Positions 44,385 to 55,437 of a stretch of 64,000 nucleotides of DNA are shown here, piece by piece. The position numbers were made by a program, and so were the translations under genes. This DNA is from Bedellia somnulentella (taxonomy: Eukaryota > Arthropoda > Insecta > Lepidoptera > Bedelliidae), in assembly GCA_963576735.1 (NCBI GenBank), contig OY755170.1:21560875-21624874 (forward strand), in the 5' to 3' direction. The first letter of the stretch is position 1; every line of letters begins with the position of its first letter. The notes beneath the pieces are model-generated. The model was not told the origin of the DNA and ran no database searches. It was given only the letters and a program-made list of their open reading frames with translations.

Positions 44385-44725
44385 ATGATGGTTCCGTAGG
44401 GAGAACAGCCGCTTATTATGAAGAGAGGCTTATAAGAAGAGAGGAATCCCAGGTTGGGCCTATACAATGTGCCTATTCTAAAGTCGTATGTGTTGTTCAT
44501 TTCTCATGTTTGTTAACAGTAATAAAATGGAAAAGCATCACCATACATCTCACACCGTATAGTCAAGACAATGTTTTTTTTTTAAATGGCGATCAGCCTA
44601 CCCCTTATCAAGTGAGTACACGGTCCCAGCCAAACGTGGGTACTTTAGACAACAGGTTATAATAATGTAGCGTGATATTCAGAGGTATTAGTAACTCTGC
44701 CATTCCGACAATTCAGACTTGTATT
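44385..44725 (+). mobile_element. SINE-A, degraded full-length, plus strand
   Basis: Head remnant CATGATGGTTCCGTAGGGAG; then TCCCAGGTTGGGCCTATACA, TGAGTACACGGTCCCAGCCA and AGGTATTAGTAACTCTGCC. The tail is not kept. Confidence 0.7.
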
Positions 44726-44730
44726 ATGGG

Positions 44731-45060
44731 ATACTATCTCAACGATATATCTAATATGATATGACACATAGTCGATAGTCTCTGCCTACCCTAATTGGAC
44801 CTAATGGCGTGAGTACATTTATGTATGTATATAACACATATTAAGTTGCGTTCACAAACTCACTATACATACATACTAATACAAACTCGGCGCCTCTACG
44901 GCTCAAAAGAACTGCCGCCGTTTTAACGTTGAGCTCATATTAATAACATCCAAGACTAAGAAATAACATTTATGCTCATCACATAAGTATTGCTCTCAGA
45001 GGGGATCGAACTCGCAACCTCCGGACCAAGAAGCTATACTCTCAGCCACGGCGGTCGTCT
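44731..45060 (-). mobile_element. SINE-C, long copy split by a LINE tip
   Basis: On the minus strand: head GCCGTGGCTGAGAGTATAGC and GCGAGTTCGATCCC, then the CTTAGTCTTGGATGTTATTA body. A GC-rich segment of about 90 bp (44845-44935) is absent from the 27658 copy. The ATATCGTTGAGATAGTATCC end follows. Interrupted at 44771-44830. Confidence 0.72.
44771..44830 (+). mobile_element. 60-bp RTE-like LINE insertion consisting of the 3' module only
   Basis: GTCGATAGTCTCTGCCTACC, CTAATTGGACCTAATGGCGT, GAGTACATTTATGTATGTAT. Flanked by ATGACACATA (44761-44770) and ATAACACATA (44831-44840). An extremely 5'-truncated insertion in SINE-C. Confidence 0.85.
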
Positions 45061-45635
45061 ATGAGGACCTTATACTATGCAAAAATCTTTGCTATTTCAT
45101 ACTTTATAATACCTTTGTTTTTCTATGATATTAATTCTGCGAGTGATGAGCCTTATACGGGATAATGTAGGTCTTAGGAATAATGTCGTTTTTTTTGTAC
45201 ATTTAATCTTGCAAAAAATACATCTTTATTATATTTATATTGAAACAGATAAATGTGCTTGCAATGATTATTGATTAATTTATGTACGCTATTCGAAAGC
45301 GGACATTAAGTTTACATTTACAATGCCAAACCATTGATTAATTTCAAGTTGAACAACTTAAAATAGTAAATAAAATTATTATTTTTCCAGTAAGAATACT
45401 ATTTTTCTTATATATTTACTTGTTTCTTATATACTTTTCACTCATTTAAAAGTAAAAATAGATTTAGTTAGAAGAATGTTAACTTATATCAGAATTTGAA
45501 TGAATAAGGGTTGTATAAACTTAAATTTTTGATTTTCGAAATCTTATACGTCGACGGTGACAGATAAAAAGGATTTTTGCCACTTTTTCAGACATATTTT
45601 TTAAATTGTTGGTTCGTTTACATTGAGTTGAGAAG
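45061..45635. other. No feature recognised
   Basis: AT-rich. Confidence 0.5.
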
Positions 45636-45639
45636 AGAC

Positions 45640-45835
45640 TGTTGATTGACAATTTGTACGATCCTGGCTAGCCTTTCAAGCTTCAATTACATTCATCGAT
45701 CTTTTCATATATGCAATTTCTATTGTAGCTAAATGTGGTCTTTGTGGCCATCTGATTCTGGCATTACCATCCACATTGGATCTATAAACCTCTTTGACTT
45801 ATTGACTTTCATCCATCCTCTTTTTCAATATTAAC
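45640..45835 (-). mobile_element. RTE-like LINE 3' part, degraded, tail lost
   Basis: GACAATTTGTACGATCCTGG, TTCAATTACATTCATCGATC, ACCATCCACATTGGATCTAT, CTTTCATCCATCCTC in the family order. Confidence 0.7.
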
Positions 45836-46669
45836 TTAATAAAAAATTCAATAGGAAACAGCGACTGTGAAGTTGCTTTGGCGTCTCGCGTAAAAATTAG
45901 CAAGAGCCAAAAGTGTTCGTATCAAATATCCGCCTGAAAGCTTCTTGATATTTTAGTACTCCATTTTCGTGGTAAAAGCAGAATTTTTAACGTATTTGGC
46001 TGGTAGTCTTATTTATGTGCTTTCAATTTAAAGAAACGACGTATGCTTTTCTTAGTACAATAAATTTGAATTTTAAATAAGTGGAAGTAAATTGTAAGAA
46101 ATCAAAGTTTATGGACAAATTACATTACAAATTTCTTAATCAAAAGGTTTTCTTCTGAACTTATAAGAGAACAATTGCAATTTGATGTTTCTCAAATATG
46201 CAAATTTTCAGTTAGCTCCCTTATAATAATGAATTAGTTATTTCAAATGTAACTATTTCTTATCTACAGTCTCCACAATGTATTTTAAAATAATTGATGT
46301 AGTTAAATATATAGTTTAAAATTACAAATATACCCATATAAATATATAACTTTTAAATGCATATTCGATTGAATTTTGAATGTGTTTGACTATTAATGTT
46401 ACTAATATATATTTTTTTATTATTGACTTTTAATATAAATGCATAAAACTATATATAATACAACAACATTTTTTTTAAAATACATGAAAAAGTAAAAGAT
46501 TAAAACAAAACATCTCAGCAAAATGTAGTGAAAACATCACTAAAACTTGAAGATTTTGGGGAATGATGTGACCTTGACCCGAAAATGCGGTGATTTAGAG
46601 GAGCAAACAAAGTTCCTAAACTTGCAGAGTACGTTGTATATATTATTATATAATTATTTTGGAACTTAC
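45836..46669. other. No feature recognised
   Basis: AT-rich, possibly intron of the exon at 46670. Confidence 0.45.
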
Positions 46670-46805
46670 CCTGCTCGCAGTTTGGAGGCAAAGAGTTCGC
46701 GCTATTCCGTACCGACGGCATAGGGCTGGTTACGTGTTGCCTGCCCACCGGTTGCGTTCCGACTAACTTGTGAGAAGACTCACCGAGCTGGATAGGGTTA
46801 TCACA
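46670..46805 (-). CDS. Candidate internal exon of an unidentified host gene
   Basis: A 136-bp block on the minus strand, far richer in G+C than its surroundings. It is preceded by a clear acceptor (ACAACATCATTTGCAG) and followed by a strong donor (CAGG, then GTAAGT). Only one of three frames is open. It encodes 45 residues starting CDNPIQLGESSHKLVGTQPV and ending LPPNCEQ, entering in phase 0 and leaving in phase 1. Codon third positions favour G/C. I do not recognise the protein. The sequence is not repeated in the window, which argues against a transposon. Partner exons are not certain; a weak candidate lies upstream at 49037-49107. Confidence 0.45.
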
Positions 46806-46987
46806 CTGCAAATGATGTTGTTATCGATAAATTCTCGCATTTAATGCGACGAACTATGAATAATCAGTTCGTTGCACTTTAGCTTTTACAACTATTAAAA
46901 TTAAATGTGCTTTTTACATAGTAAGGGTTAAAATATTATAGATATCTCTTGCGGATTGACTTTTGACCTCTTTGACTAAGATTTCAT

Positions 46988-47238
46988 ACATACATACATA
47001 CATATACACACGGCTATAAATCCCTAGAAGGGGTAGCCAGAGCTTCAGAATAATAAATTCCTCAGTGACTTCTGGAAGTTGAGTGGGAAAAGATGGTAAA
47101 ATAAAGGTTGTTGGTGATTGGTCTCCAACCGCATCGCCCAAAAATCCATTAAAAAGCCCCAATATCCTTAGTCGCCTCTTACGTACACCCACGAATAGAA
47201 ATGGGGTAGTGCTATTCTAAGCCGACACTACACAGCAA
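46988..47238 (-). mobile_element. SINE-B, full-length with 10-bp TSD
   Basis: Flanked by AAGATTTCAT at 46978-46987 and 47239-47248. Lies just upstream of the candidate exon, on the same strand. Confidence 0.94.
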
Positions 47239-47339
47239 AAGATTTCATGAAAATTAATATAAAGTTTTCCTAATTTGTAGAAATATTCTATAAATTTTCA
47301 ATTTCGGAATTAAAACAAAATTGAAGGATGTATAAATTA

Positions 47340-47600
47340 GTGTGAGTATATCGATGTTTGTCAACCCTAAAGCAGACATGCGCGATACGGCCAACTAGCC
47401 CCCGCCAAAGCGATGTTACGCCACGTCTAAGTCAGCGGTACGACACAGCGTGATTGATTCTCAAAGTAGAGTGCAGGTTAAGTTGACCCTACAGCACGTG
47501 TGACGGATTAATTACTCCCGAATCACCCGGGGCCCCTGAAACCGTCTAACTCTATTACCAAACGTAGCTTCTCAAACGGAATTATAAACTTGCGAAAGTA
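47340..47600. repeat. GC-rich island, unassigned (probable old interspersed repeat)
   Basis: About 230 bp of GC-rich sequence (ACATGCGCGATACGGCCAAC, CGAATCACCCGGGGCCCCTG) with stops in all frames. It recalls a repeat found in other lepidopteran genomes, but no second copy exists here. A 5' UTR or CpG-type promoter is the alternative. Confidence 0.35.
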
Positions 47601-48885
47601 ATTTTCAGCCGCTGAAAATTACCCTAAAATATTGAGATTGACATATATTTTGTAGAAATTTCATTTTGAAATAATTCTTAGTTTCATTGTAAGGACGTAA
47701 TTTTCTAACTGAGGATATGATATAAGTTTTATGTATGTAGTTTCTGTCCAATGACTTTTTAAAACAAGTATTACTGCTTTCCAATGTATATGTTTTTGTT
47801 TTAAAACATTCATCATGTTTCCTGCAAACTCAAAATTGTTTGATTTTGTATATCATGAAATTGGTATACAGATCGTGAGATTACAAAGGAAATTCAGTTA
47901 TGTTGAAAACTTTCCTAGATCGCTCGAAATTAATAGGAAACCTCAATCAGAAAGCGGGTGTTTCGGTGAAATTTAATAAGGATATTCAATTATCGCTCTA
48001 GTAAGATTTAGCCAATAAATCTGGATATTATTTCTTCTACTAAGAGTTATTTTTAATAATCACATATTTACATCGGTATTGGATTTTAATTCCTTACAGG
48101 TTTTTACGATTTATTTTTATTTGCGATCATATTCGGTTTGGGAATGAATATGTTAAATAAACATAGTTTTAGGCTTTTATTATTGCAATAAATTCCTTTA
48201 TTTGTAGCTGTAGTTGTTAATACCTGTTACAGGGTTGTAAGTTTTCAGCGCCATCACATACATTACAAAGTGTGTAGTTGTTGAAACCTGGTCGTGTAAC
48301 CCACCTTACACTTACAGTCTAAAAATAATCGCATATATTTTTATTAAGTTATGTAGGATCACGCAGAAAGTTTAACAGAATAATCAAATTTTAAACATAT
48401 TTGTATACTGGAAAGGGTTTATATCTAAATTGATCCCATTTAATTTATATACAAGAAATATAATCGAAGCTTAAAAGTATTAAACAGGGGATTGAGATTG
48501 ATGATTGAGGGTCCTGTGTTCACACATTAGTTTTTACAGAGAAGTTAGATTTAGCTAATTTTATTTCCGCCCACTTTGAACAAACAGATTGAATTCACTC
48601 TTTGTATACTTATCAAGAATCAGGGACACTATTATAATTTCATAGGTTTATCTCATTATTCTGATTAGGGTCGGCAGGATTAAATTATGCCAGTTTCAAA
48701 TCAAAATAGTTTTAAAAACATATCCACGCTTTCGAAGCACTTCTTAACCAAAACGTAAAAAATAGTTCCTAATATAAGATGAAAATTGTTATGGTAAATC
48801 AGAGACTGAAACAAAATCTATATCGTTTTATTAAAAAAACATAAGAAATTAACAATTTTCTTCAATCACTAACAACTATAGCAAG
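47601..48885. other. No feature recognised
   Basis: AT-rich. Confidence 0.5.
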
Positions 48886-48887
48886 AA

Positions 48888-49107
48888 TAGATTGAGTTCG
48901 GCCCGTCTAAACTTAGTATGCGTTTCTCTGAGGATCCCATTGGATTCGCCCGCCTATGGACGTTCGTCGCTCCAAATTACGCCCCGTGTCTCTCTAGACA
49001 AGGCCCAATCCGACTTGAGTCAGAATTTCAACCCACTTGAACGTCTTCTGACACGGCTCGACGAGTATTCTTAATGAAGTCGTCTGGAACTGATCGTTGT
49101 GTAAACC
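48888..49107. other. Coding-like GC-rich island, strand uncertain
   Basis: The plus strand is open for 60 codons to a stop at 49074, with strong G/C bias at third positions (SLDKAQSDLSQNFNPLERLL near the end). An AG precedes it at 48889. On the minus strand a 71-bp exon 49037-49107 is possible (acceptor CCATCGCAG, donor GTGGGT). It encodes FTQRSVPDDFIKNTRRAVSE and ends in phase 0, matching the exon at 46805. Neither product is recognised. The plus-strand terminal exon explains the full width of the GC-rich block better; the minus-strand reading explains the phase. Confidence 0.3.
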
Positions 49108-49374
49108 CTGCGATGGAAATCATTTAATTAGAGCGTGCCTTTTTAATAACTCCTGTGAAATGTAGTTAAGTATACATAGCTGTTTTTGGAAATAATATAT
49201 ATATTGTTGTTTTTGGAAACAATTTCAACAGTTAACCTTATGGCGTAGAATCTGTTGATGAACACTTAAAGGCAGATTGAACCAAAATCGTATGCAATAG
49301 AATGACTAGATTTTTCGACCATCAAATACCCCCAGTGATTTTTTCATTCTTATAACGTCAGATTGGTCATATTT

Positions 49375-49500
49375 CAGTTCTGCTGGGTAAATCAGAATCG
49401 ATAGCCATCCTAATGATTCTGACAAATCTCTCTTACTTCCTTCAAAGTCATTATTCTTCGCACTTTGGACTTCTGAAAAAAACTCACGAAGAGAACCTCT
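49375..49500 (-). mobile_element. RTE-like LINE fragment
   Basis: ATCCTAATGATTCTGACAAA, TCTCTCTTACTTCCTTCAAA and GTCATTATTCTTCGCACTTT follow the 13440-13550 segment. Confidence 0.65.
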
Positions 49501-49539
49501 TTCCTACCCTAATGTGAATAACGAGCATTAGTACTACAT

Positions 49540-49665
49540 TGTTGATGATGGGTCTGCAACCGCATTGCCCAAAAATCCCTTAAAAGCCCCATTACCGTTA
49601 GTCGCCTCTTACGTACACCCACCGGAAGAAATGGGGCAGTGCTATTCTAAGCCGACACTACACAT
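49540..49665 (-). mobile_element. SINE-B 5' half
   Basis: From TTGTTGATGATGGGTCTGCA to GCCGACACTACACAT; 3' half and tail missing. Confidence 0.8.
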
Positions 49666-49861
49666 TAGTACAAGTAAGAAACTAAACATTCAATCAAAAT
49701 ACAGAACATCCAATTATTTTACTAAATTACTTACAACAGTATTTTTATCCCTGTGTCTTTGATGTCTATATTTTTTATCACAAATATTTTAAAATTCAAT
49801 ATTATTGATCAAAGTGTGATCGTTACGTATTTTTTTGATCCTATCAGTTAACTTTTATTAC

Positions 49862-49990
49862 TTTATGGAACAAGGGCTAGCCAGCAGAGCTTTTGTATAA
49901 TGATATGTTGACAAACGTATTGCCCAAAAAAATCCATAAGAGCCCTCCCAAACACCGCTGAATCGCTTCGTACAACATCCACAGAAATAA
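49862..49990 (-). mobile_element. SINE-B, internally deleted and degraded
   Basis: AGGGCTAGCCAGCAGAGCTT, then GTATTGCCCAAAAAAATCCA and AATCGCTTCGTACAACATCC. Confidence 0.5.
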
Positions 49991-50960
49991 AAAAATATTC
50001 AAGAAAAGATAGTGCAGTTTTATATTGCGCGATTAAAACGACTTCAATCGTTTTAAACGGTTGAACCAAAGTAATGTGGTTCGGCCGGGGTGGAAAGTTA
50101 ATGATGGGAGAATGTCAGTTAATTAATAACTATTAAAAAGTAGTTAATTACACTATGTTTTATAAGGTTATCTACAACCTCCCAATAAAGTATTTACAAT
50201 ATAATATACTAAAAAAAACGTCATATATAATATTTTATGAATCAAAAGTCTACAAACTCCAGAGTTAAGTTTTCGGTGAAATGTTATTTAATCTTAAAGT
50301 AAAAGAGCTTGAAATAGTCATATTTATTTTCGGCTCATTTCTGTTTATAATTCGTTTGTTTTCATCATTTTTATTCGGAGCTAAGTAAAGTAGGTGATTT
50401 AGTCGGTAGACTTTGTACCTTGAATAAGCGCATTTCTTATTTTTATAAGTACCAATTACTAAATTACCTGTAGCAAGCATTATAGGAAAGAAAGTAATGG
50501 TATTATTTCACTTAATCCTACAAAAGCAAATGATTTTTTGGCTGTTTAAAACTGCAATAGTATCTTTATCAGTACTGCACGCATCCTTTGCTTTCCAGAT
50601 ATCTTTGTTAAAGCTATAGTTCACTAAGAATCATTTATTTCACTACTGCTATAAATCAACAGTTAAAATTTAGCCAATGAATATCTATAGACGAATAGAC
50701 CATCTATGCAAGGCCCAAAACACATGGTGAAACGAAACTACAACGAAACTTTGTGAAGCTTTAGTTTGAAATCAGTTTTAAAACCTATTCTTACCCACGC
50801 CGCGATCAAACTTTGATGAAACTCACTCACTACCAATTCGTTTTTTGTAGAGTACTTATACGTAGGAAAAATATCTATGTGGTTTTTGTGGGTTAATTTT
50901 TTCAGGATACGCAATCCCGAGTTTTCTGCACTCGAGTTTCAATGCAACGGGTTTAAGATT
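49991..50960. other. No feature recognised
   Basis: AT-rich. Confidence 0.5.
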
Positions 50961-50963
50961 AAG

Positions 50964-51140
50964 GCTGTGTAGTGTCGGCTAATAATAGCACTAACCCATT
51001 TTTTCCGGAAGTAAGAGGTGACTTAGGGTATTAGGACTTTTAAGGGATTTTTGGGCAATGCTGTTGGAGACCCATCACCAACAACCTTTATTTTACCATC
51101 TTTTCCTCACGCAACTTTTCAAAAGTGGCTGAGGAATTTG
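50964..51140 (+). mobile_element. SINE-B, 3'-truncated
   Basis: GGCTGTGTAGTGTCGGCTAA to AAAAGTGGCTGAGGAATTTG; lacks the 3' module and tail. Confidence 0.8.
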
Positions 51141-51497
51141 CAGGAGGGCAAATGCAACTTTAAGTCTTTGTAGTTATATTTCACCGTATGTACGGTTACG
51201 TTACGGTTACGGTTAGGTTATCCTGCCAATTATTAATTGCGCAATTTCCTGCTGATACATGAATAATTGCTTCACTTTGTGAACTAAGAAAGTTTTTTTG
51301 TATCGTATAAAACTTGATACACTGGGAGAAGTTTCTGTTTTTACATTAGCAATTAGGTAAGGTCGGTAATGGATTTCTGATATAAAAATCTTTATTTTTT
51401 TGTAATATAATGACATGAAAGGAATCATCAATGTTTTTCATGATGTTCAAATATCAAGGGTACAAAAAATATGTAACTTTTATATAAGCACTAACAC
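51141..51497. other. No feature recognised
   Basis: AT-rich; short GTTACGGTTACGGTTAGG run at about 51190. Confidence 0.45.
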
Positions 51498-51508
51498 TAT
51501 TACAGTAT

Positions 51509-51881
51509 AATAACATAAACATAACATAAACGTTCACGCCGAATATCCCCGAAGGGGTTGGCAGAGGTACTAATACTTCTGAACATCACGTGACTTTGTC
51601 ACCTGGTATTCAGAGTACCCACGTTTTGCATGGACAGTGTACTCACGTGATAGGGGGCAGGCCTATCGCCGTTTTGTACGAATACACTGTCACATGACTA
51701 AGTACAACTCAGCCATGTGGGTTTCCTCACGATGTTTTCCCTCACCGTTAACAACCATGATAAATTAACCACACATATGTCTTTAGAAAAGACAAATTGG
51801 TGTAGGCCCGACCCAGGATTTGAACACTAGTCGTTTGCACGATAACCGAGTGTTCTACCCACTGGGCTATCACGGTTAGTA
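51509..51881 (-). mobile_element. SINE-A (subfamily 1), full-length with 11-bp TSD
   Basis: Flanked by TATTACAGTAT at 51498-51508 and 51882-51892. Nearly identical to 23928-24294 over its whole length, so a recent source is likely. Confidence 0.97.
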
Positions 51882-51892
51882 TATTACAGTAT

Positions 51893-52000
51893 TAGGACTT
51901 ATTAAAGTGATTGTTGGACATTGCCTGATTTTACAAACCTTTTCTTACAGAACTCTCAAAAGTATCTCAGGAATGTCTTATTTCGGACAGCCTCCCTTTT
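51893..52000 (+). mobile_element. SINE-B middle fragment, degraded
   Basis: TTAGGACTTATTAAAGTGAT, GGACATTGCCTGATTTTACA and AAAGTATCTCAGGAATGTCT. Confidence 0.4.
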
Positions 52001-52325
52001 TTGGATCAATATTTAGAGAAGAGCGAAATATTCAGTACTTAAGAAGGTGGGGTATGCTATAGGTTCGTATGTGCATGTCTAGTGAGAAGCAATTTGAGGA
52101 AATTTCCGGGTTCAAATCAAAATCATATCAAATAAAAAAAGAAATATTGCAGTTTTAAGGTTGTAAATTATGAACTGATTCGTCTTGTTCGATGTATTCT
52201 GTAGTAAACTGTATTTAACAGAAAACTACTAATCTAGTTATTTATTAGAAATAAGTCTAGATAATCACAAAAATCAATTAGTCCCCGAGAAAAAAAAACG
52301 CGGACTAACTGAATGATATATATTA
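52001..52325. other. No feature recognised
   Basis: AT-rich. Confidence 0.45.
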
Positions 52326-52330
52326 TGATT

Positions 52331-52405
52331 ACTAGCTTTTTGCTTGCGACTACGTCCGCGTGGACTACATTTTTTGCCTCCAGTTTACATCCAAAATACC
52401 AAAAC
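52331..52405 (+). repeat. Degraded dispersed repeat (CGACTACGTCCGCGTGG type)
   Basis: ACTAGCTTTTTGCTTGCGAC then TACGTCCGCGTGGACTACAT. Same class as 9413. Confidence 0.5.
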
Positions 52406-52437
52406 ACTATCATAACTTCTGTTGTTTTATATTTATA

Positions 52438-52630
52438 TTCCCGCGGGGGCCAAAATAGATATAAAGAACATTGAGGCTTTTTAAGTGATTATTGGGCGAT
52501 GCAGTTGAAGACCCATTTGGCTACCTTTTCCGCATTCAACTTCCAAAAGTGGACAAAGAATTACTATCTCTGAAGCTGTGGCTACCCTTTTTTGAGATTT
52601 ATAGCCGTTAGTATATACTCATGAATGATT
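52438..52630 (+). mobile_element. SINE-B, degraded
   Basis: GATTATTGGGCGATGCAGTT, AACTTCCAAAAGTGGACAAA and TTTATAGCCGTTAGTATATA in the family order. Confidence 0.65.
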
Positions 52631-53095
52631 GATGGACCAAAACCTTTTTAATTGTTTAAAGGATCATGAAACAAACCATTTTGTACCAAGTTTCTATGTT
52701 CAAAAATGAGAATATCTTTAGTAAGAATGGATATAGCAGTTTGGCGCTGAAGTGTCGGTCCGGTGCTGCCCCCTACACTGACCGTTAGTGATGTGTGAAA
52801 GATTGCAGCCAATCTCAATTAAAATTGAGATATGTGCTATTATTTACAAACTATGCATTCTTAAACAGAATATTAATTTATGCGTAAGTATAGCATAATA
52901 TATCTATGGGAATATTAGTTTAAAAATAGTTAAAAAAATCAAAGTTAAAAACATATTGGTAGGTCTGAACCTACCAAATGAATACAAAAAATTCATACAA
53001 TATACTTTCAATCATCCTTATTCATACATATTCTCATAGTTAAATGTGAAAAAGAAGAAATAGTGGTTCCTATTATTCTAATCTAACACAAACGC
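52631..53095. other. No feature recognised
   Basis: AT-rich. Confidence 0.45.
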
Positions 53096-53111
53096 AAAAA
53101 AAAAACAAAAA

Positions 53112-53196
53112 AAGATTGTGGTCCCCATGATCCGAACCTGGGTCTTCCGTTCGATTAGTATTAACCAAACGGTATACCGCTATGCCACGAAGACGT
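53112..53196 (-). mobile_element. tRNA-like sequence, probable SINE head
   Basis: On the minus strand: CGTGGCATAGCGGTATACCG fits an A box and CCAGGTTCGGATCATGG a B box, about 40 bp apart, followed by a T-rich run. The acceptor stem does not pair well, so a tRNA gene is unlikely. Single copy here. Confidence 0.5.
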
Positions 53197-53390
53197 TAGT
53201 GTTTACTTCAAATTTATGATTAGCTATATATCTAGTTGTCATACTATTGACAAACAATTAAATGGACATTTATTTTGATGACAATAGTTGAATCTCTTAT
53301 TTTTTTCAAAAATACTATTATTGAAGAGTCTGATAAAGTCGTTCGTTGAAAAAATTAATCGTGTAAATATGGGGAGCCATATAAAAGTTA
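53197..53390. other. No feature recognised
   Basis: Nothing supported. Confidence 0.45.
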
Positions 53391-53394
53391 TGTT

Positions 53395-53545
53395 TTTTTA
53401 TGCTCCTGTAGGAACCCTTGCAAAATCCGGAATAAATGATATCCTATATGTTGGCCAAGTGTATAAGCTACATTCATACCAAATTTGATCAAGATCTGTC
53501 TGATAGAATTAACGTAATGACCGGACATACAGGCAGACAGACCGT
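53395..53545 (+). repeat. Degraded dispersed repeat ending in CAGACAGACC
   Basis: GGAACCCTTGCAAAATCCGG, CCAAATTTGATCAAGATCTG and CATACAGGCAGACAGACC are the usual end region of an abundant insect repeat. Confidence 0.5.
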
Positions 53546-53666
53546 ATTTTTTTTTCAAAAAGCGATAATTGGCTTCAGTATCGATAATTAAATATATTCC
53601 ACCGGTTTTTATTTTGTTTTCTTCAACGTACAGTTTTGACCTCGGTATAGTCTTATTATAGTATAG

Positions 53667-53858
53667 ATGATATACAAGATAAATATATTATTCAAGGATA
53701 TATCTACGCGCCTTGTTGAAACTAGTGGGGATCCTAGGGCTGGCACATACTTTGCCCAAAGAATAAGTATAGCCATACAAAGGGGCAATGCAGCCAGCCT
53801 TTTGGGAACCCTTCCCCCCAGCGGCAGTGATTTTGAAAATATTTTTTATATTGTTTAA
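53667..53858 (+). pseudogene. Transposon-like protein C-terminus, family unresolved
   Basis: A plus-strand frame of about 63 codons with STRLVETSGDPRAGTYFAQR, then ISIAIQRGNAASLLGTLPPS and a stop. The segment GDxRA...QRxSxAIQRGNAASxLGT looks like a conserved end of a repeated metazoan mobile-element protein, but I cannot name the family with confidence. The 5' end is cut at about 53665 with no start or acceptor that I trust. Base composition is richer in G+C than the flanks. Confidence 0.4.
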
Positions 53859-54260
53859 TTATTATTTCTATCTTTTGTATATATATTTAAAACTCATAGA
53901 TTAAGGTTATTCTGTACAAATTGAATTAATTACATACAGATAAATAAATGACATCCAACACTAGGAAACAACCATTTTTTTACATAATACATTTACAAAT
54001 TTTATAAACTAAACGAATAAGCCAGTTCCTACTAGTGCTTTTACCTGAAACTTCCACATTAATGTACTTACATAAATTTGCTTCTAAAAACAAGAGCCTT
54101 TCCAGCGTTATTCGTTGGGATGACAGCTGATTTATGTAGACCCACCTTTATGAAGAAAAACTTTTGCTTTAACGAGGCTCACCATTTCTACACCTTATTG
54201 TGTTCCGCAAATCAAGCGAGTTACTTCTAAAACTTTAATTGATGCTATCGATTTTAATTA
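53859..54260. other. Mostly unassigned; SINE-C body fragment at 53937-53975
   Basis: AAATGACATCCAACACTAGG resembles AATAACATCCAAGACTAAG of SINE-C. Confidence 0.35.
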
Positions 54261-55435
54261 GGATAGTATACCCGCGCAACTTCGTTTGCGTGATATAAGA
54301 CCTAGTTTATAAATTCAGGTATGATTTTATACCAAACATCTAATAATTCTAAAATTATACTTCTTTTTCACCTCGTTAGAGCAGAAATTTATCCCTCTTA
54401 CCTACATAGTTTATTTCAAATTGTTATTGAAACAAACAAAGCAATTTCATTTTTCTAAGTCCAGTATTGACGGAAAATAAATATAGACTTCAAACCCAAT
54501 TTTACCTCTTTAGGGGTGAATTCCTGAATTCACCTTTTTAAATCATTATTTATAACCAAACCTTCTTATTACTCAGCTTAATTAATAAATACCTATACAT
54601 TGTTATTATTTGCAATCACGATGAAAACAAAAGCCGGAATAGAAATGTCCACCTACAAGTAGTCTCATCAACCCCTTAATTTCATTCGCTTGGTCTGCGT
54701 TGCGAGATTGTAGGAAAAAACAAAGAAATTACTAAATCTTCAGACTTTGTACAAAAAGGTCCATTGTTGTGAAATAATTTGCTCATTTTTTAATTCTTTG
54801 TTTATACTCGCTTTACTGAAATTAAGATTATAAGTTATTCCATCTATGAAATTTTATCATTTTTCATGGCATGACATACAATATGAATATACTCCCTTCA
54901 TCTACCTAAAACAGTAATCAAATGAAATCAGTAAATAAATGTAAGAAATATTTTGCAACCAAAAATCAAAATTATTTCCAAGAGAATCTTAAATGGCTAA
55001 CGACAGTAAATTACCATAAACAGCACATTTAAACGTTTCTTTAGAAACAGATGTGTACCAACTTGGAGAATGAAGTGAAATGAGCGTTCAAGCTTTAAAA
55101 CATCTCTTTGACTTGAAGTTTAGCGCTGAGAAGAGAAAACAAAATGTGCATTTCTGTTTGTCTTGTGAAACATTAGAGCATCTTTCTTCCCAGAGAGCTC
55201 GCACACGACTGAGTTTTTACGTGACTTATTTCCCGACTCACGACCGGCTCATTTGTCTTCAGTTTTTGATCTATTTCTTGTAGCTTGAATTTAGCAATAA
55301 TTTGGTTGGGAGATATTTTTGATGATTATTTCCATTAGTTGGTAATAATCGCAGTCATGTTCCAAGATTTCTGTTTTTCGGCTGATTTAAAAGAAAAATC
55401 ATTTAAGTATTTCTATTCATAATGACACCCATATG
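54261..55435. other. Mostly unassigned
   Basis: Begins with CCCGCGCAACTTCGTTTGCG (54271), again the degraded dispersed repeat. No other feature is recognised; the frame at 55080-55283 (plus) has no known domain. Confidence 0.4.
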
Positions 55436-55437
55436 GC

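Noticed and set aside
46914..47192. 92-codon minus-strand frame as gene
   Set aside because: Mostly SINE-B sequence.
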